From Neorhizobium alkalisoli (GTDB lineage Bacteria > Pseudomonadota > Alphaproteobacteria > Rhizobiales > Rhizobiaceae): a stretch of DNA of 64,000 nucleotides. The position numbers and the translations under genes are program-made. Where the stretch lies: positions 186,001-250,000 of the forward strand of contig NZ_PVBN01000010.1 in the NCBI RefSeq assembly GCF_002968635.1. Direction: 5' to 3'. Positions 35,090 through 43,668 of the stretch are shown here, piece after piece (position 1 is the first letter of the stretch; each line of letters starts with the position of its first letter). The notes beneath the pieces are model-generated. The model worked only from the letters and a program-made list of their open reading frames with translations, ran no database searches and was not told the origin of the DNA.

Positions 35090-36076
35090 CTATTCGGCGG
35101 CCTGCCGAACCGCGCGGCACTTGGCAAAACCGTCTGTGATAATGTCCTTGGGCAGATCGCGACCGATGAAGACCAGTCGGGTCACCCGATCCTCATCTTC
35201 CTTCCACGGGCGCTGGTGCTCGCCTTCCAGCAGCATATGCACGGCCTGGACGACGAAGCGGTCGTTGTCACCGGCAAAGGAGATGATGCCCTTCATGCGC
35301 AGCATATCCATGCCGAAGGCCTGGACGGTCGATTGCATCCAGTTCAGGAATTTGCCCGGGTCCATTGGCTCATGCTCGACCAGCGAGAAGCTGGTGACAT
35401 GGTCGTCGTGCTCGTGCTCATGAGCCCCGTCCAGGAAGTCCGGCTCGATTTCCAGAATGTGGTCGAGATCGAATGCCTTTCGGTCCAGAAGGCTTGATAT
35501 ATCGACGTCGCATCGCTTGGATCGGATGATGCTGGCCGTGGGATTGATCCGCCGGATCCGTTGCTCCACTTGCGCGATTTCGTCATCACTGACGAGATCG
35601 GTCTTGTTGAGGATGATCGTATCGGCAAACGCCAGCTGCTCCTGCGCCTCATGGGCGCGGTCGATCTCGCCGAGAAGATGCTTGGCGTCAACGACGGTGA
35701 TGATCGAATCCAGTCGGGTTTTCGACCGGACATCCTCGTCGACGAAGAAGGTTTGAGCCACGGGCGCCGGATCCGCGAGCCCCGTCGTCTCGATGAGGAT
35801 GCCATCGAAGCGGCCGGGTCGGCGCATCAGTCCTTCGATGATGCGGATCAAATCGCCGCGTACCGTGCAGCAAATGCAACCATTGTTCATCTCGAACACG
35901 TCCTCATCGGACTCGACGATCAGGTCGTTGTCGATCCCAACCTCGCCGAACTCGTTGACGATGACGGCGAATTTCTTGCCATGCGGCTCGGTCAGAATGC
36001 GGTTGAGAAGCGTGGTTTTGCCGGCACCCAGATATCCGGTCAGCACCGTGACGGGGGTGGGGTTGATCTGAGACAT
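35090..36076 (-). CDS. COG0523/CobW-type zinc GTPase, second copy
   Basis: A 328-residue COG0523 metallochaperone GTPase of the shorter YjiA-like branch. It has P-loop [30 protein letters not shown], the CxCC in [21 protein letters not shown], and a His-rich stretch ([14 protein letters not shown]) before the CobW_C domain that probably binds zinc. The ATG at 36076 has a strong CAGGAGG upstream. It is the first gene of the minus-strand operon and faces aztA across the double Zur-like site. Confidence 0.9.
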   Translation of the reverse strand: MSQINPTPVTVLTGYLGAGKTTLLNRILTEPHGKKFAVIVNEFGEVGIDNDLIVESDEDVFEMNNGCICCTVRGDLIRIIEGLMRRPGRFDGILIETTGLADPAPVAQTFFVDEDVRSKTRLDSIITVVDAKHLLGEIDRAHEAQEQLAFADTIILNKTDLVSDDEIAQVEQRIRRINPTASIIRSKRCDVDISSLLDRKAFDLDHILEIEPDFLDGAHEHEHDDHVTSFSLVEHEPMDPGKFLNWMQSTVQAFGMDMLRMKGIISFAGDNDRFVVQAVHMLLEGEHQRPWKEDEDRVTRLVFIGRDLPKDIITDGFAKCRAVRQAAE

Positions 36077-36135
36077 GGTGATCCTCCTGAACGTTGAGCA
36101 TGATGCAGCGGCAGCCATGGCCCGCTCTTACGCAA

Positions 36136-36177
36136 ATGTTATTACGTTACGTTTTCGATTGACGAACGTAATAACAT
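36136..36177. promoter_or_regulatory. Paired Zur-box-like sites between the zinc operons
   Basis: ATGTTATTACGTT (36136-36148) and AACGTAATAACAT (36165-36177) are perfect 13-bp inverted arms with a 16-bp spacer. Each arm is itself part of an AT-rich imperfect palindrome (GTAATAACATTAC at the right). The position in the 136-bp divergent gap between a COG0523 gene and aztA, next to a zur gene, makes Zur the likely ligand and allows both operons to be repressed together. Confidence 0.65.
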
Positions 36178-36212
36178 TACCTATGCAGTCGCTGTCAATC
36201 CCCGAGGACGCG

Positions 36213-37001
36213 ATGAACAACACTTGTCTGGAATTTAAAAACCTGACGCTTGGCTACCAGGGTCACGCGGCCGTTCATCACCTGAGCGGTGATGTGAAAC
36301 GGGGTTCACTGACTGCGATCGTCGGCGCCAACGGGTCGGGAAAATCAACCCTGCTGAAAGGTATAGCCGGTATCCTGAAGCCGATCAGCGGTGGTTGCGT
36401 TCCAGGTTTTCGGCGTCTTGCCTATCTGGCGCAGCAATCCGAACTCGACCGGACGTTTCCGGCTCGCGTGATAGATCTCGTGTCTCTTGGTCATTGGCAA
36501 AAGCGCGGCTTGCTGGGGCGCCTCACAGCCGCTGACAATGCCAGCCTCTCCAAGTGCCTGAACGCGGTAGGCCTGACGGGCTTCGAGAAGCGACCCATCG
36601 ACAGCCTGTCCGGCGGGCAGATGCAGCGCGCGCTGTTTGCGCGGACTATGCTGCAGGATGCGGACCTGATCCTGCTGGATGAGCCGTTCAACGCCGTCGA
36701 TGCCCGCACCATTGCTGACCTCATTGTGGTGATCAAAGGCTGGGTGGCGGAAGGTCGCACGGTTCTGTGCGTGCTGCACGACCACGCGCTGGTGCGCGAC
36801 CATTTTCCCGAGACCCTGCTGATCGCCCGCAAGCCGGTGGCATGGGGCGCCACCTCTGACGTCATGATATCAGAGAATTTGCGCAAGGCACGCAGCTTTC
36901 AGGAGGCCTGGGACGAGCAGGCCGGCTGGTGTGAGGATGACGCACGGCAGGGACACCACACCCAGCTCCCACACAATCGCAAGGTTGCCGGCCATGTATG
37001 A
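36213..37001 (+). CDS. aztA: Zinc ABC transporter ATP-binding protein AztA
   Basis: AztA is the ATPase of the AztABC zinc importer. The 262-residue protein has Walker A GANGSGKSTLLKG, signature LSGGQMQRALFARTM, Walker B LILLDEPFNAVDAR and switch His in CVLHDHALVRDHFP. I chose the ATG at 36213 (GAGG upstream) because the alternative at 36183 lies almost inside the Zur-like site. It overlaps aztB by 8 nt. Confidence 0.9.
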   Translation: MNNTCLEFKNLTLGYQGHAAVHHLSGDVKRGSLTAIVGANGSGKSTLLKGIAGILKPISGGCVPGFRRLAYLAQQSELDRTFPARVIDLVSLGHWQKRGLLGRLTAADNASLSKCLNAVGLTGFEKRPIDSLSGGQMQRALFARTMLQDADLILLDEPFNAVDARTIADLIVVIKGWVAEGRTVLCVLHDHALVRDHFPETLLIARKPVAWGATSDVMISENLRKARSFQEAWDEQAGWCEDDARQGHHTQLPHNRKVAGHV

Positions 37002-37860
37002 GGATCTGATCGGTCCATTCCTGCGCTATGGCTTCATGCAGCGCGCGCTCTTCGGATCGCTCGTTTTGTCCGTTAGCTGCGCGCCTGTCGGCGTGTTCCT
37101 GATGTTGCGGCGCATGAGCCTGACGGGGGATGCAATGGCGCATGCCATTCTTCCCGGTGCGGCGGTCGGCTTCGTGCTGTTCGGGCTTCAGATCGTTCCG
37201 ATGACAATCGGCGGTCTGATCGTCGGGCTGCTGGTGGCGCTCGGCTCAGGCATAGTTTCACGCTTCACCGTCCAGAAGGAGGACGCATCGCTTGCCGCCT
37301 TCTACCTGATCTCGCTTGCCGTCGGGGTGCTGCTGGTGTCCTGGAAGGGTTCGAGCGTCGATCTCATGCATGTGCTGTTCGGCTCTGTGCTGGCCCTCAA
37401 TGATGCAGCGCTCACGCTGATTGTCGGCGTCGCCATCATCACATTCGCCGCGCTGGCGGTGTTCTGGCGCGGGCTTGTCGCCGAGTGCCTCGACCCGCTT
37501 TTTCTCCGGTCCGTCAGTCGTATCGGAACGCCTGTTCACCTCATCTTCCTGACGCTTGTCGTGCTTAACCTGGTCGGCGGGTTCCAGGCGCTCGGCACGC
37601 TGCTGTCGGTCGGCCTGATGATGTTACCCGCTGCGGCCTCCCGCTTCTGGACCAACGAGGTTCGCGCGATGTGTATCATTGCGATGGTCATCGCCGCCAT
37701 CTCGTCGGTCAGCGGATTGCTGCTGTCCTATCACGCCTCTTTGCCATCAGGCCCCGCCATCATTCTGACGGCCGGCATCATCTACGCCGTCTCCGCCCTG
37801 GTCGGCACGCGGGGAATGCTTCCGACTGCCCTCACGTCCCGCCGCCACAAAACCGCCTGA
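36994..37860 (+). CDS. aztB: Zinc ABC transporter permease AztB
   Basis: AztB is an ABC-3 family metal permease of 288 residues with eight or so membrane helices. FMQRALFGSLVLSVSCAPVG and LMLRRMSLTGDAMAHAILPG are the family's conserved N-terminal region, and GFQALGTLLSVGLMMLPAAA matches the C-terminal helices. The start at 36994 overlaps the aztA end. It forms the inner-membrane channel for zinc delivered by AztC. Confidence 0.92.
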   Translation: MYEDLIGPFLRYGFMQRALFGSLVLSVSCAPVGVFLMLRRMSLTGDAMAHAILPGAAVGFVLFGLQIVPMTIGGLIVGLLVALGSGIVSRFTVQKEDASLAAFYLISLAVGVLLVSWKGSSVDLMHVLFGSVLALNDAALTLIVGVAIITFAALAVFWRGLVAECLDPLFLRSVSRIGTPVHLIFLTLVVLNLVGGFQALGTLLSVGLMMLPAAASRFWTNEVRAMCIIAMVIAAISSVSGLLLSYHASLPSGPAIILTAGIIYAVSALVGTRGMLPTALTSRRHKTA

Positions 37861-37879
37861 TCAACCCAAGGAGATCTCC

Positions 37880-38860
37880 ATGTTCAACACTCTACGTTTT
37901 GCCACCTGTGCCAGCCTCCTCACCCTTGGAGGCTTTGCCTCCAGCGCATCGGCTGCCCAGCTAAAAGTGGTCGCCAGCTTCTCGATCATCGCCGACTTCG
38001 CCAAGAACGTCGGCGGCGACCGCGTAGACATCTCCACGCTGGTCGGGCCCGATGGCGACGCCCATGTCTATGAACCGCGCCCGGCCGATGCTGCCGCTCT
38101 GGAAGGCGCCGATGTCGTTCTCATCAACGGTCTTCAGTTCGAGGGCTTCATGTCACGCCTTATCGAAGCCAGCGGCACGAAGGCTTCGGTGGTCGAGGTG
38201 ACAAAGGGGATAGAGCCGCTCAAGAGCGCTGAAGAAGAGCATGATCATGAGAAGGAAGAGAAGGCCGAGGCCGGACATGATCACGAAAAAGAGGCTCACG
38301 ATCATGCCCACGAGGGTCATCATCACGGCGAGTTCGATCCGCATGCCTGGCAGTCGATCCACAATGCCGAGATCTATGTGAAGAACATTGCCGATGCCTT
38401 CTGCGAAGCCGACAAGGCCGGTTGCGCGACATACACGGCCAACGCCGAGGCTTATGTTGCCAAGCTCGGCGAACTTGAGACCGAGGTGAAGGCCGCAATC
38501 GACGCGGTTCCTGCCGACAAGCGCACGGTGATCACGTCCCATGATGCCTTCGGCTATTTCGAGCACGAATACGGCCTCACGTTCATCGCGCCGGAAGGCA
38601 TCTCGACGGAAGCGGAAGCCTCTGCCGCTGACGTGGCGAAGCTGATCGATCAGGTGAAGCACGACAAGGCGTCGGCAATCTTCCTCGAAAACATCACCAA
38701 TCCGCGTCTCATCGAGCAGATCTCGACAGAAACCGGCATCAAGATCGGCGGCACGCTCTACTCGGACGCGCTGTCGAAGAGCGACGGCCCCGCATCAACC
38801 TATATCGATATGTTCCGCTACAACGTGAACACGATGAAGGCAGCGATCCTCGGAAGCTGA
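37880..38860 (+). CDS. aztC: Periplasmic zinc-binding protein AztC
   Basis: AztC is the cluster A-I solute-binding protein of the importer (326 residues). It has a signal peptide ending ASA, the family opening LKVVASFSIIADFAKNVGGD, and metal ligands expected in DAHVYEPRP, FDPHAWQ and ITSHDAFGYF plus a C-terminal Asp. A long His/Glu-rich loop (about 118-148, with HDHEKEEKAE and HDHAHEGHHHGE) marks zinc specificity. It follows aztB by 19 bp with AAGGAG before the ATG. Confidence 0.93.
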   Translation: MFNTLRFATCASLLTLGGFASSASAAQLKVVASFSIIADFAKNVGGDRVDISTLVGPDGDAHVYEPRPADAAALEGADVVLINGLQFEGFMSRLIEASGTKASVVEVTKGIEPLKSAEEEHDHEKEEKAEAGHDHEKEAHDHAHEGHHHGEFDPHAWQSIHNAEIYVKNIADAFCEADKAGCATYTANAEAYVAKLGELETEVKAAIDAVPADKRTVITSHDAFGYFEHEYGLTFIAPEGISTEAEASAADVAKLIDQVKHDKASAIFLENITNPRLIEQISTETGIKIGGTLYSDALSKSDGPASTYIDMFRYNVNTMKAAILGS

Positions 38861-38870
38861 TCACCGAGGC

Positions 38871-38892
38871 TTGCCCGGTTGATGCCGGGCAA
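38871..38892 (+). terminator. Hairpin after aztC
   Basis: TTGCCCGG (38871-38878) and CCGGGCAA (38885-38892) pair around a 6-nt loop 10 bp past the aztC stop. There is no T-tract, so it may lower downstream expression or stabilise the upstream message rather than terminate fully. Confidence 0.45.
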
Positions 38893-38989
38893 ACCTCCCA
38901 CCCGACATTCAAACCCATGGATTGCCTGCAGCATGATTGGCGGCCTGTTCAAGCGGTGGCGCAACCCACCCGTTACCAAGGAGGATGAC

Positions 38990-40060
38990 GTGAGACGGCT
39001 TTACGATTCCGTGCCGGTCACGCTCCTGACCGGCTTTCTTGGCTCGGGCAAGACAACGCTGCTGAACGACATCCTGGCAGATCCGGCCATGCACGGCACG
39101 GCCGTGATCGTCAACGAGTTCGGAACCGTTGCGATCGATCACGATCTCGTCCGCAAGGGCTCGGAAACCTACTTCCGCATGACGACCGGCTGCATCTGCT
39201 GCACGGCGACCAGCGACATCAGAAGCTCCCTGTCCGAGCTTCACGAGGCGCGGCTTCGCGGCGAGATACCGCCTGTTTCACGCGTGGTGATCGAGACGAC
39301 TGGCCTTGCCGATCCAGCGCCCATCATCAACAGCATCATCCCCGGAGGCTCACCTGCCTTGGGGCTGAGAGATCATGTGGTCGCGCGGCATTTTCATCTT
39401 GCCCGCGTCGTGACGACCTTCGATGTGCTGGAGGGACGCGCAACCCTCAACAGCTTCCTGGAAGGCTGGAAACAACTCGCCTTTGCCGATCATGTGGTCC
39501 TGACCAAGACCGATATCGCCGATGCGGCTCACGACTGGCCAGATGAACTGACGGCTCTTAATCCTGCTGCAGTCTACCACGATCGTCACCGGAAGGATTT
39601 CAACCTGTCCGGGCTCTTCAGTGAAGGCGCTTACTCCGTCACGGACAAGGTGGAGGATGTGCCAGGCTGGCTGGCGATGGAGCGGCTGGGGACTCATGGC
39701 GATCATCCCCACGACCCCAACCGGCATGGGGATGAGATCGAGGCGATCAGCCTGAGCCACGATGTCCCCCTTTCGCCGCAGGCCGTCGAGACCTTTCTGC
39801 ATATCGTGACGACGAATATCGGCTCCGGCCTTCTGCGCCTGAAGGGTCTGTTCGCGCTCACCGATGATCCGGCCCGTCCACTGGTCGCTCACGCGGTGCA
39901 GCACCGGCTCTATCCGCTAAAGCGTCTGGACTATTGGCCGGACGAAGACCACCGCAGCCGCGTCGTGCTTATCGGCCAGGACATGCCGGCCAAGCCGATC
40001 CGCGATCTCTTCGAGGTATTGGCTCCGCGCACGGCGCGAGCCAAGCGAGGGGCGGCATGA
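38990..40060 (+). CDS. COG0523/CobW-type zinc GTPase, third copy
   Basis: The third COG0523 GTPase of the region (356 residues). It has P-loop LLTGFLGSGKTTLLND, IVNEFGTVAIDHDLV, the CxCC in TTGCICCTATSDI, VLTKTDIAD, and a His-rich segment (GTHGDHPHDPNRHGDEIE). I prefer the GTG at 38990, with AAGGAGG 5 nt upstream, over ATGs at 38879 or 38933; it also places the P-loop about 13 residues in, as in relatives. It overlaps the next small gene by 4 nt. Confidence 0.88.
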   Translation: MRRLYDSVPVTLLTGFLGSGKTTLLNDILADPAMHGTAVIVNEFGTVAIDHDLVRKGSETYFRMTTGCICCTATSDIRSSLSELHEARLRGEIPPVSRVVIETTGLADPAPIINSIIPGGSPALGLRDHVVARHFHLARVVTTFDVLEGRATLNSFLEGWKQLAFADHVVLTKTDIADAAHDWPDELTALNPAAVYHDRHRKDFNLSGLFSEGAYSVTDKVEDVPGWLAMERLGTHGDHPHDPNRHGDEIEAISLSHDVPLSPQAVETFLHIVTTNIGSGLLRLKGLFALTDDPARPLVAHAVQHRLYPLKRLDYWPDEDHRSRVVLIGQDMPAKPIRDLFEVLAPRTARAKRGAA

Positions 40061-40341
40061 GCGAGGCATTTGCCAATCCACTGGCTCGCAATGGCGCCTC
40101 GGTCATCAACAGTGCCCGCGCGATCAAATCGTGGGTGCGCACGCTGCACTCGCTACCGGACGAGGCTATCGTTGCGGTCAGCGAGCTTGCCTGCCACGTG
40201 CCCGGCTGCCCTCCGAAAGAGACCGTGATCCTGGTGATGCAGGACGCAGAGACGGTTCAGGCTTCTATCCATAAACCGATGACGGACGTGACGGAGGACG
40301 ACGTAGCTCATGCGTTTTCCGCAGCCTCCAATCCCAACTGA
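40057..40341 (+). CDS. Small unrecognised protein in the zinc operon
   Basis: This 94-residue protein overlaps the COG0523 gene by 4 nt (ATGA) and precedes the binding protein gene by 38 bp, so it belongs to the operon. I do not recognise a family with certainty. The motif AVSELACHVPGCPPKETVIL holds two Cys four residues apart plus a His, which could bind metal. Codon use is like its neighbours, and the gene order suggests a link to the GTPase or transporter, perhaps as a small metal-binding or target protein. No signal peptide or membrane helix is seen. Confidence 0.75.
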   Translation: MSEAFANPLARNGASVINSARAIKSWVRTLHSLPDEAIVAVSELACHVPGCPPKETVILVMQDAETVQASIHKPMTDVTEDDVAHAFSAASNPN

Positions 40342-40379
40342 TCATTGCACTTTATCAAATTGAAAACGGAGAAAATTCC

Positions 40380-41900
40380 ATGCGCATTGCGAAAGCGCTT
40401 TTCCTCACACTCATGCTCGGCGCATCGTTGCCGGCAAGTTTTGCACAGGCCGAAGCCCTGAAAGTGGCAGGTCCGTGGGAAATCACCGGCATCGAACCGG
40501 CGCAAACCGGCTATGTCTTCAGCCGTCTCCAGGTCGCCGAAACGCTTGTTACCACCGACAAGCAGGGCGCACTCGTTCCGAGCCTCGCCGAAAGCTGGAA
40601 GGTCTCGCAGGACGGGCTCGTCTGGACGTTCAAGCTGCGCGGCAACGCCCAATTCCATGACGGAACACCGGTCACGGCCGAGGCCACGGTTGCCAGCCTG
40701 CAAAGGGCATTGGCAGGTGTGGGTGTCCTGTCGCAGGCGCCGATCAGCGAGATCAACGTCGAAGGCAGCGGTATCCAGATACGGCTGAGCAAGCCATTCT
40801 CTGCACTGCCCGCCTATCTCGTGCATTTCAGCACCATTGTACTCGCGCCTTCATCCTTTGACGCGGCCGACAAGGTCACGCAGATTGTTGGCACCGGTCC
40901 CTACAAGGTGAAGACCCTCACGCCACCGGCGCGGCTGGAACTGGAAGGTTCCGGCGCCTGGTGGGGTGGCGAGCCCGGTATTTCCGAGGTGAATTATCTT
41001 GCCGTAGGCCAGGGGGAAACCCGTGCCCTGATGGCGGAGAGCGGCGAGGCAGACCTTGTCTTTTCCATGCTCCCTGTCTCCGTCGACCGGCTGAAGGCCA
41101 ATCCGAAGCTGGATGTGCAGATCGCGACCATCCCGCGGACTCGGCTCCTGAAGATCAACGCGGCATCGCCCTTCTTCGATCAGGTCGAGGAGCGGCAGGC
41201 GGTCAGCGCCGCCATCGACCGTATTGGCACGGCGAAGGTCATTTTGCGCAATGCAGATCTTGCCGCGACGCAACTCTTCCCGCCCGCGATGAAGGGCTGG
41301 AACTCGCCTGACGTTCAGCCGCTGGAGAAGGACTTGGAAAAAGCAAAGGAACTGCTGAAGGCAGCCGGCTGGGTGCCGGGCAGCGACGGCATCCTGGAGA
41401 AGGACGGCAAGCGCTTCAGCGTGACCATGCTGACCTATGCGAGCTGGCCGGAACTTCCGCCGATCGCCACCGCACTTCAGGCTCAGCTTCGGCAGGTCGG
41501 CATCGACGTCAAGGTGTCCGTCGGCAACAGCTCTGAAATCCCCGCGCGCCACCAGGATGGCACGCTGGAGATAGGTCTGGTCTCACGGCTCTATTCGATC
41601 GTGCCTGATCCGGTCGGGACGCTGCTCCAGGATTACGGTCCGGGCGGAAGCGACTGGGGCTCGATGGGTTGGGACAACAAGGAGATGCAGGCGATTGTAG
41701 ATCAGCTGGCCGCGACAAGTGATCCCGTCGTCCGCGGGCCTCTCCAGAAGCGTGCCGTCGAAATCCTGCAGGAGGAGCTGCCAAGCATTCCGGTGACATG
41801 GTCGGAGCTGGCCATCGTGTCCAGCAAGCGCATCGCAGGGGTCGAGGTCGATCCGCTCGAGGTGAACTACGGCCTCTCCTCCATACGGTGGGCGGAATAA
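40380..41900 (+). CDS. Nickel/peptide-type ABC transporter substrate-binding protein
   Basis: A family 5 extracellular solute-binding protein (506 residues) of the NikA/DppA/OppA type. It has a signal peptide (MRIAKALFLTLMLGASLPAS, cleaved near AQA), the family features LVPSLAESWKVSQDGLVWTF and FKLRGNAQFHDGTPVTAE, and the C-terminal YSIVPDPVGTLLQDYG region. It follows the zinc GTPase genes directly and heads the transporter set ending at 45089. In this context the cargo may be a metal-chelate or metallophore rather than a peptide; that is inference from neighbours. Confidence 0.87.
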   Translation: MRIAKALFLTLMLGASLPASFAQAEALKVAGPWEITGIEPAQTGYVFSRLQVAETLVTTDKQGALVPSLAESWKVSQDGLVWTFKLRGNAQFHDGTPVTAEATVASLQRALAGVGVLSQAPISEINVEGSGIQIRLSKPFSALPAYLVHFSTIVLAPSSFDAADKVTQIVGTGPYKVKTLTPPARLELEGSGAWWGGEPGISEVNYLAVGQGETRALMAESGEADLVFSMLPVSVDRLKANPKLDVQIATIPRTRLLKINAASPFFDQVEERQAVSAAIDRIGTAKVILRNADLAATQLFPPAMKGWNSPDVQPLEKDLEKAKELLKAAGWVPGSDGILEKDGKRFSVTMLTYASWPELPPIATALQAQLRQVGIDVKVSVGNSSEIPARHQDGTLEIGLVSRLYSIVPDPVGTLLQDYGPGGSDWGSMGWDNKEMQAIVDQLAATSDPVVRGPLQKRAVEILQEELPSIPVTWSELAIVSSKRIAGVEVDPLEVNYGLSSIRWAE

Positions 41901-41905
41901 CGGGC

Positions 41906-42850
41906 ATGGCGATCAAGAATTTTCTTCTGGCGCGCCTCCTGCAGGCCGGTATCGTCGCCATCGTGGTCGGCGCCCTGTGCTTCGTCCTGATGCGCGTGCT
42001 GCCAGGCGATGCAGCAATGCGCATCGCCGCTGGCCGTTACGGGCCGGACGCGCGCATTGCCGATGCGGCGGAAAAGGTACGCCTGGAGCTCGGGCTCGAC
42101 CGTCCTATCGCCGTGCAGTTCATCGAATGGTTGGGAAGTCTCGCGCGCTTCGATCTCGGGCATTCGCTGGTTACCGGCCGCGCGGTCGCCCATGAGCTGC
42201 AGGTCCAGCTTGGTGCTTCGGTCTGGTTGGCGGTGGCGGCGCTCATGCTGTCGCTGCTGATCGGTCCGATCGTCGGTCTCTTCGGTGGTCTCCGGCCGGG
42301 AGGAACCGCGGATCGCGTCGGTCTGTTGGGCGCGGTCACCTTCCGCGCCATTCCGCCTTTCGTTCTGGGCCTGATCCTGATGTTGGTATTTTCCCGGCAG
42401 CTCGGCTGGCTGCCGCCGGCGGGCTTCGGTTCCCCGCGCGAAATACTCCTGCCGGCACTGACGCTGGCGCTCGGGCTTGCTGCCATGTCGAGCCGTGTCA
42501 CCCGCAACGCGGTTGCCGCGGTGGCACGTGCGCCATACTTCGCCTTCGCCCGCTACAAGGGCCTTCCGGAAGCGGTTGTCGTGCGGCGCCACGGCCTCAG
42601 GAACGCAGCCATCCCCGTTGTTTCCTATCTCGGCCTCCAGGCGATCTACCTGATCGAAGGCGTTGTGGTGGTGGAATCTTTGTTTGCGTATCCAGGCATT
42701 GGTCACGCGCTGGTGCACGCGATTGTCGAGCGCGACGTTCCCATGGTGCAGGGCACGGCGCTTGCAATGGGCCTGATGTTCGTTGCCATCGCCGCCATTG
42801 TCGACCTGGTAACGCTTTGGCTCGATCCGCGGATGAGGAAAATCGCATGA
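41906..42850 (+). CDS. ABC transporter permease (DppB/NikB type)
   Basis: First permease of the nickel/peptide-type importer (314 residues). The N-terminal FLLARLLQAGIVAIVVGALC helix and the VLMRVLPGDAAMRIAAGRYG segment are typical of this family, and KGLPEAVVVRRHGLRNAAIP is the cytoplasmic loop that contacts the ATPase. It starts 5 bp after the binding protein and overlaps the second permease by 4 nt. Confidence 0.9.
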   Translation: MAIKNFLLARLLQAGIVAIVVGALCFVLMRVLPGDAAMRIAAGRYGPDARIADAAEKVRLELGLDRPIAVQFIEWLGSLARFDLGHSLVTGRAVAHELQVQLGASVWLAVAALMLSLLIGPIVGLFGGLRPGGTADRVGLLGAVTFRAIPPFVLGLILMLVFSRQLGWLPPAGFGSPREILLPALTLALGLAAMSSRVTRNAVAAVARAPYFAFARYKGLPEAVVVRRHGLRNAAIPVVSYLGLQAIYLIEGVVVVESLFAYPGIGHALVHAIVERDVPMVQGTALAMGLMFVAIAAIVDLVTLWLDPRMRKIA

Positions 42851-43668
42851 GTACCGTGGACCAGACATATCAGCGGCCGAAGCGCGGCCTTGGAACCACC
42901 CGTTTGGCCGGCGCCGGTCTGCTGATCTTTCTCGGCGGGTTTGCCATCATCGGGCCGGCGGTCATTCCGTTCGATCCCGCCGCCCAGGACTTTGGTGCCA
43001 GCCTTGCCCCGATCGGTGGTGACTACTTGTTGGGCGCCGATCACTACGGTCGCAGCCTGCTGGCGCGCCTTGCCCATGGCGCACGCCTGTCCTTCGGAAT
43101 GGCCTTCCTCACCATGTTGGCTGCCGCCATTCCCGGCGTCCTGTTCGGGCTCATCGCCGCGTGGAGAGGCGGATGGACGGAACGCGGTTTCGAATTTGTC
43201 GCAACCATTGTCCTGGCATTGCCCGGCCTCATGCTCGTCTTGCTATTGCTGGCCTTCTCGCCGGGCAACTACGGCCCGCTCTTCCTTGGCCTGGCCCTAA
43301 CGCTCTGGGTTGAATTCTACCGGGTGACCAAGGCGACCACGAAAACCATATTGTCCCAGCCCCATATCGAGGCGGCGCGGATGCTCGGTTTCGGCTCGCG
43401 CTACATCCTGACCCACTATGTCGTGCCGGTGATAACGCCGATGATCTCCACACTTGCCGCGTTTGCCATGGCAACGGCCATCATCGCTGTCTCGACGCTA
43501 AGCGCGATCAGCGTCGGACTGCAACCGCCGACGCCTGAGCTCGGCAGCATGATCGTTGAACTTCTTCCCTATTTTGCCGAGGCGCCGATGCATGTGCTGC
43601 TCCCCGCAGCGCTGATCTTCCTGCTCGTTCTCGCCCTGCAACTTCTCGCCCAGGGAGAGCGGGCATGA
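42847..43668 (+). CDS. ABC transporter permease (DppC/NikC type)
   Basis: Second permease of the importer (273 residues). It has an N-terminal helix (GAGLLIFLGGFAIIGPAVIP), DYLLGADHYGRSLLARLAHG, which is the conserved DppC/NikC block, and the EAARMLGFGSRYILTHYVVP loop. It begins inside the stop of the first permease (ATGA) and overlaps the ATPase gene by 4 nt. Confidence 0.9.
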   Translation: MSTVDQTYQRPKRGLGTTRLAGAGLLIFLGGFAIIGPAVIPFDPAAQDFGASLAPIGGDYLLGADHYGRSLLARLAHGARLSFGMAFLTMLAAAIPGVLFGLIAAWRGGWTERGFEFVATIVLALPGLMLVLLLLAFSPGNYGPLFLGLALTLWVEFYRVTKATTKTILSQPHIEAARMLGFGSRYILTHYVVPVITPMISTLAAFAMATAIIAVSTLSAISVGLQPPTPELGSMIVELLPYFAEAPMHVLLPAALIFLLVLALQLLAQGERA

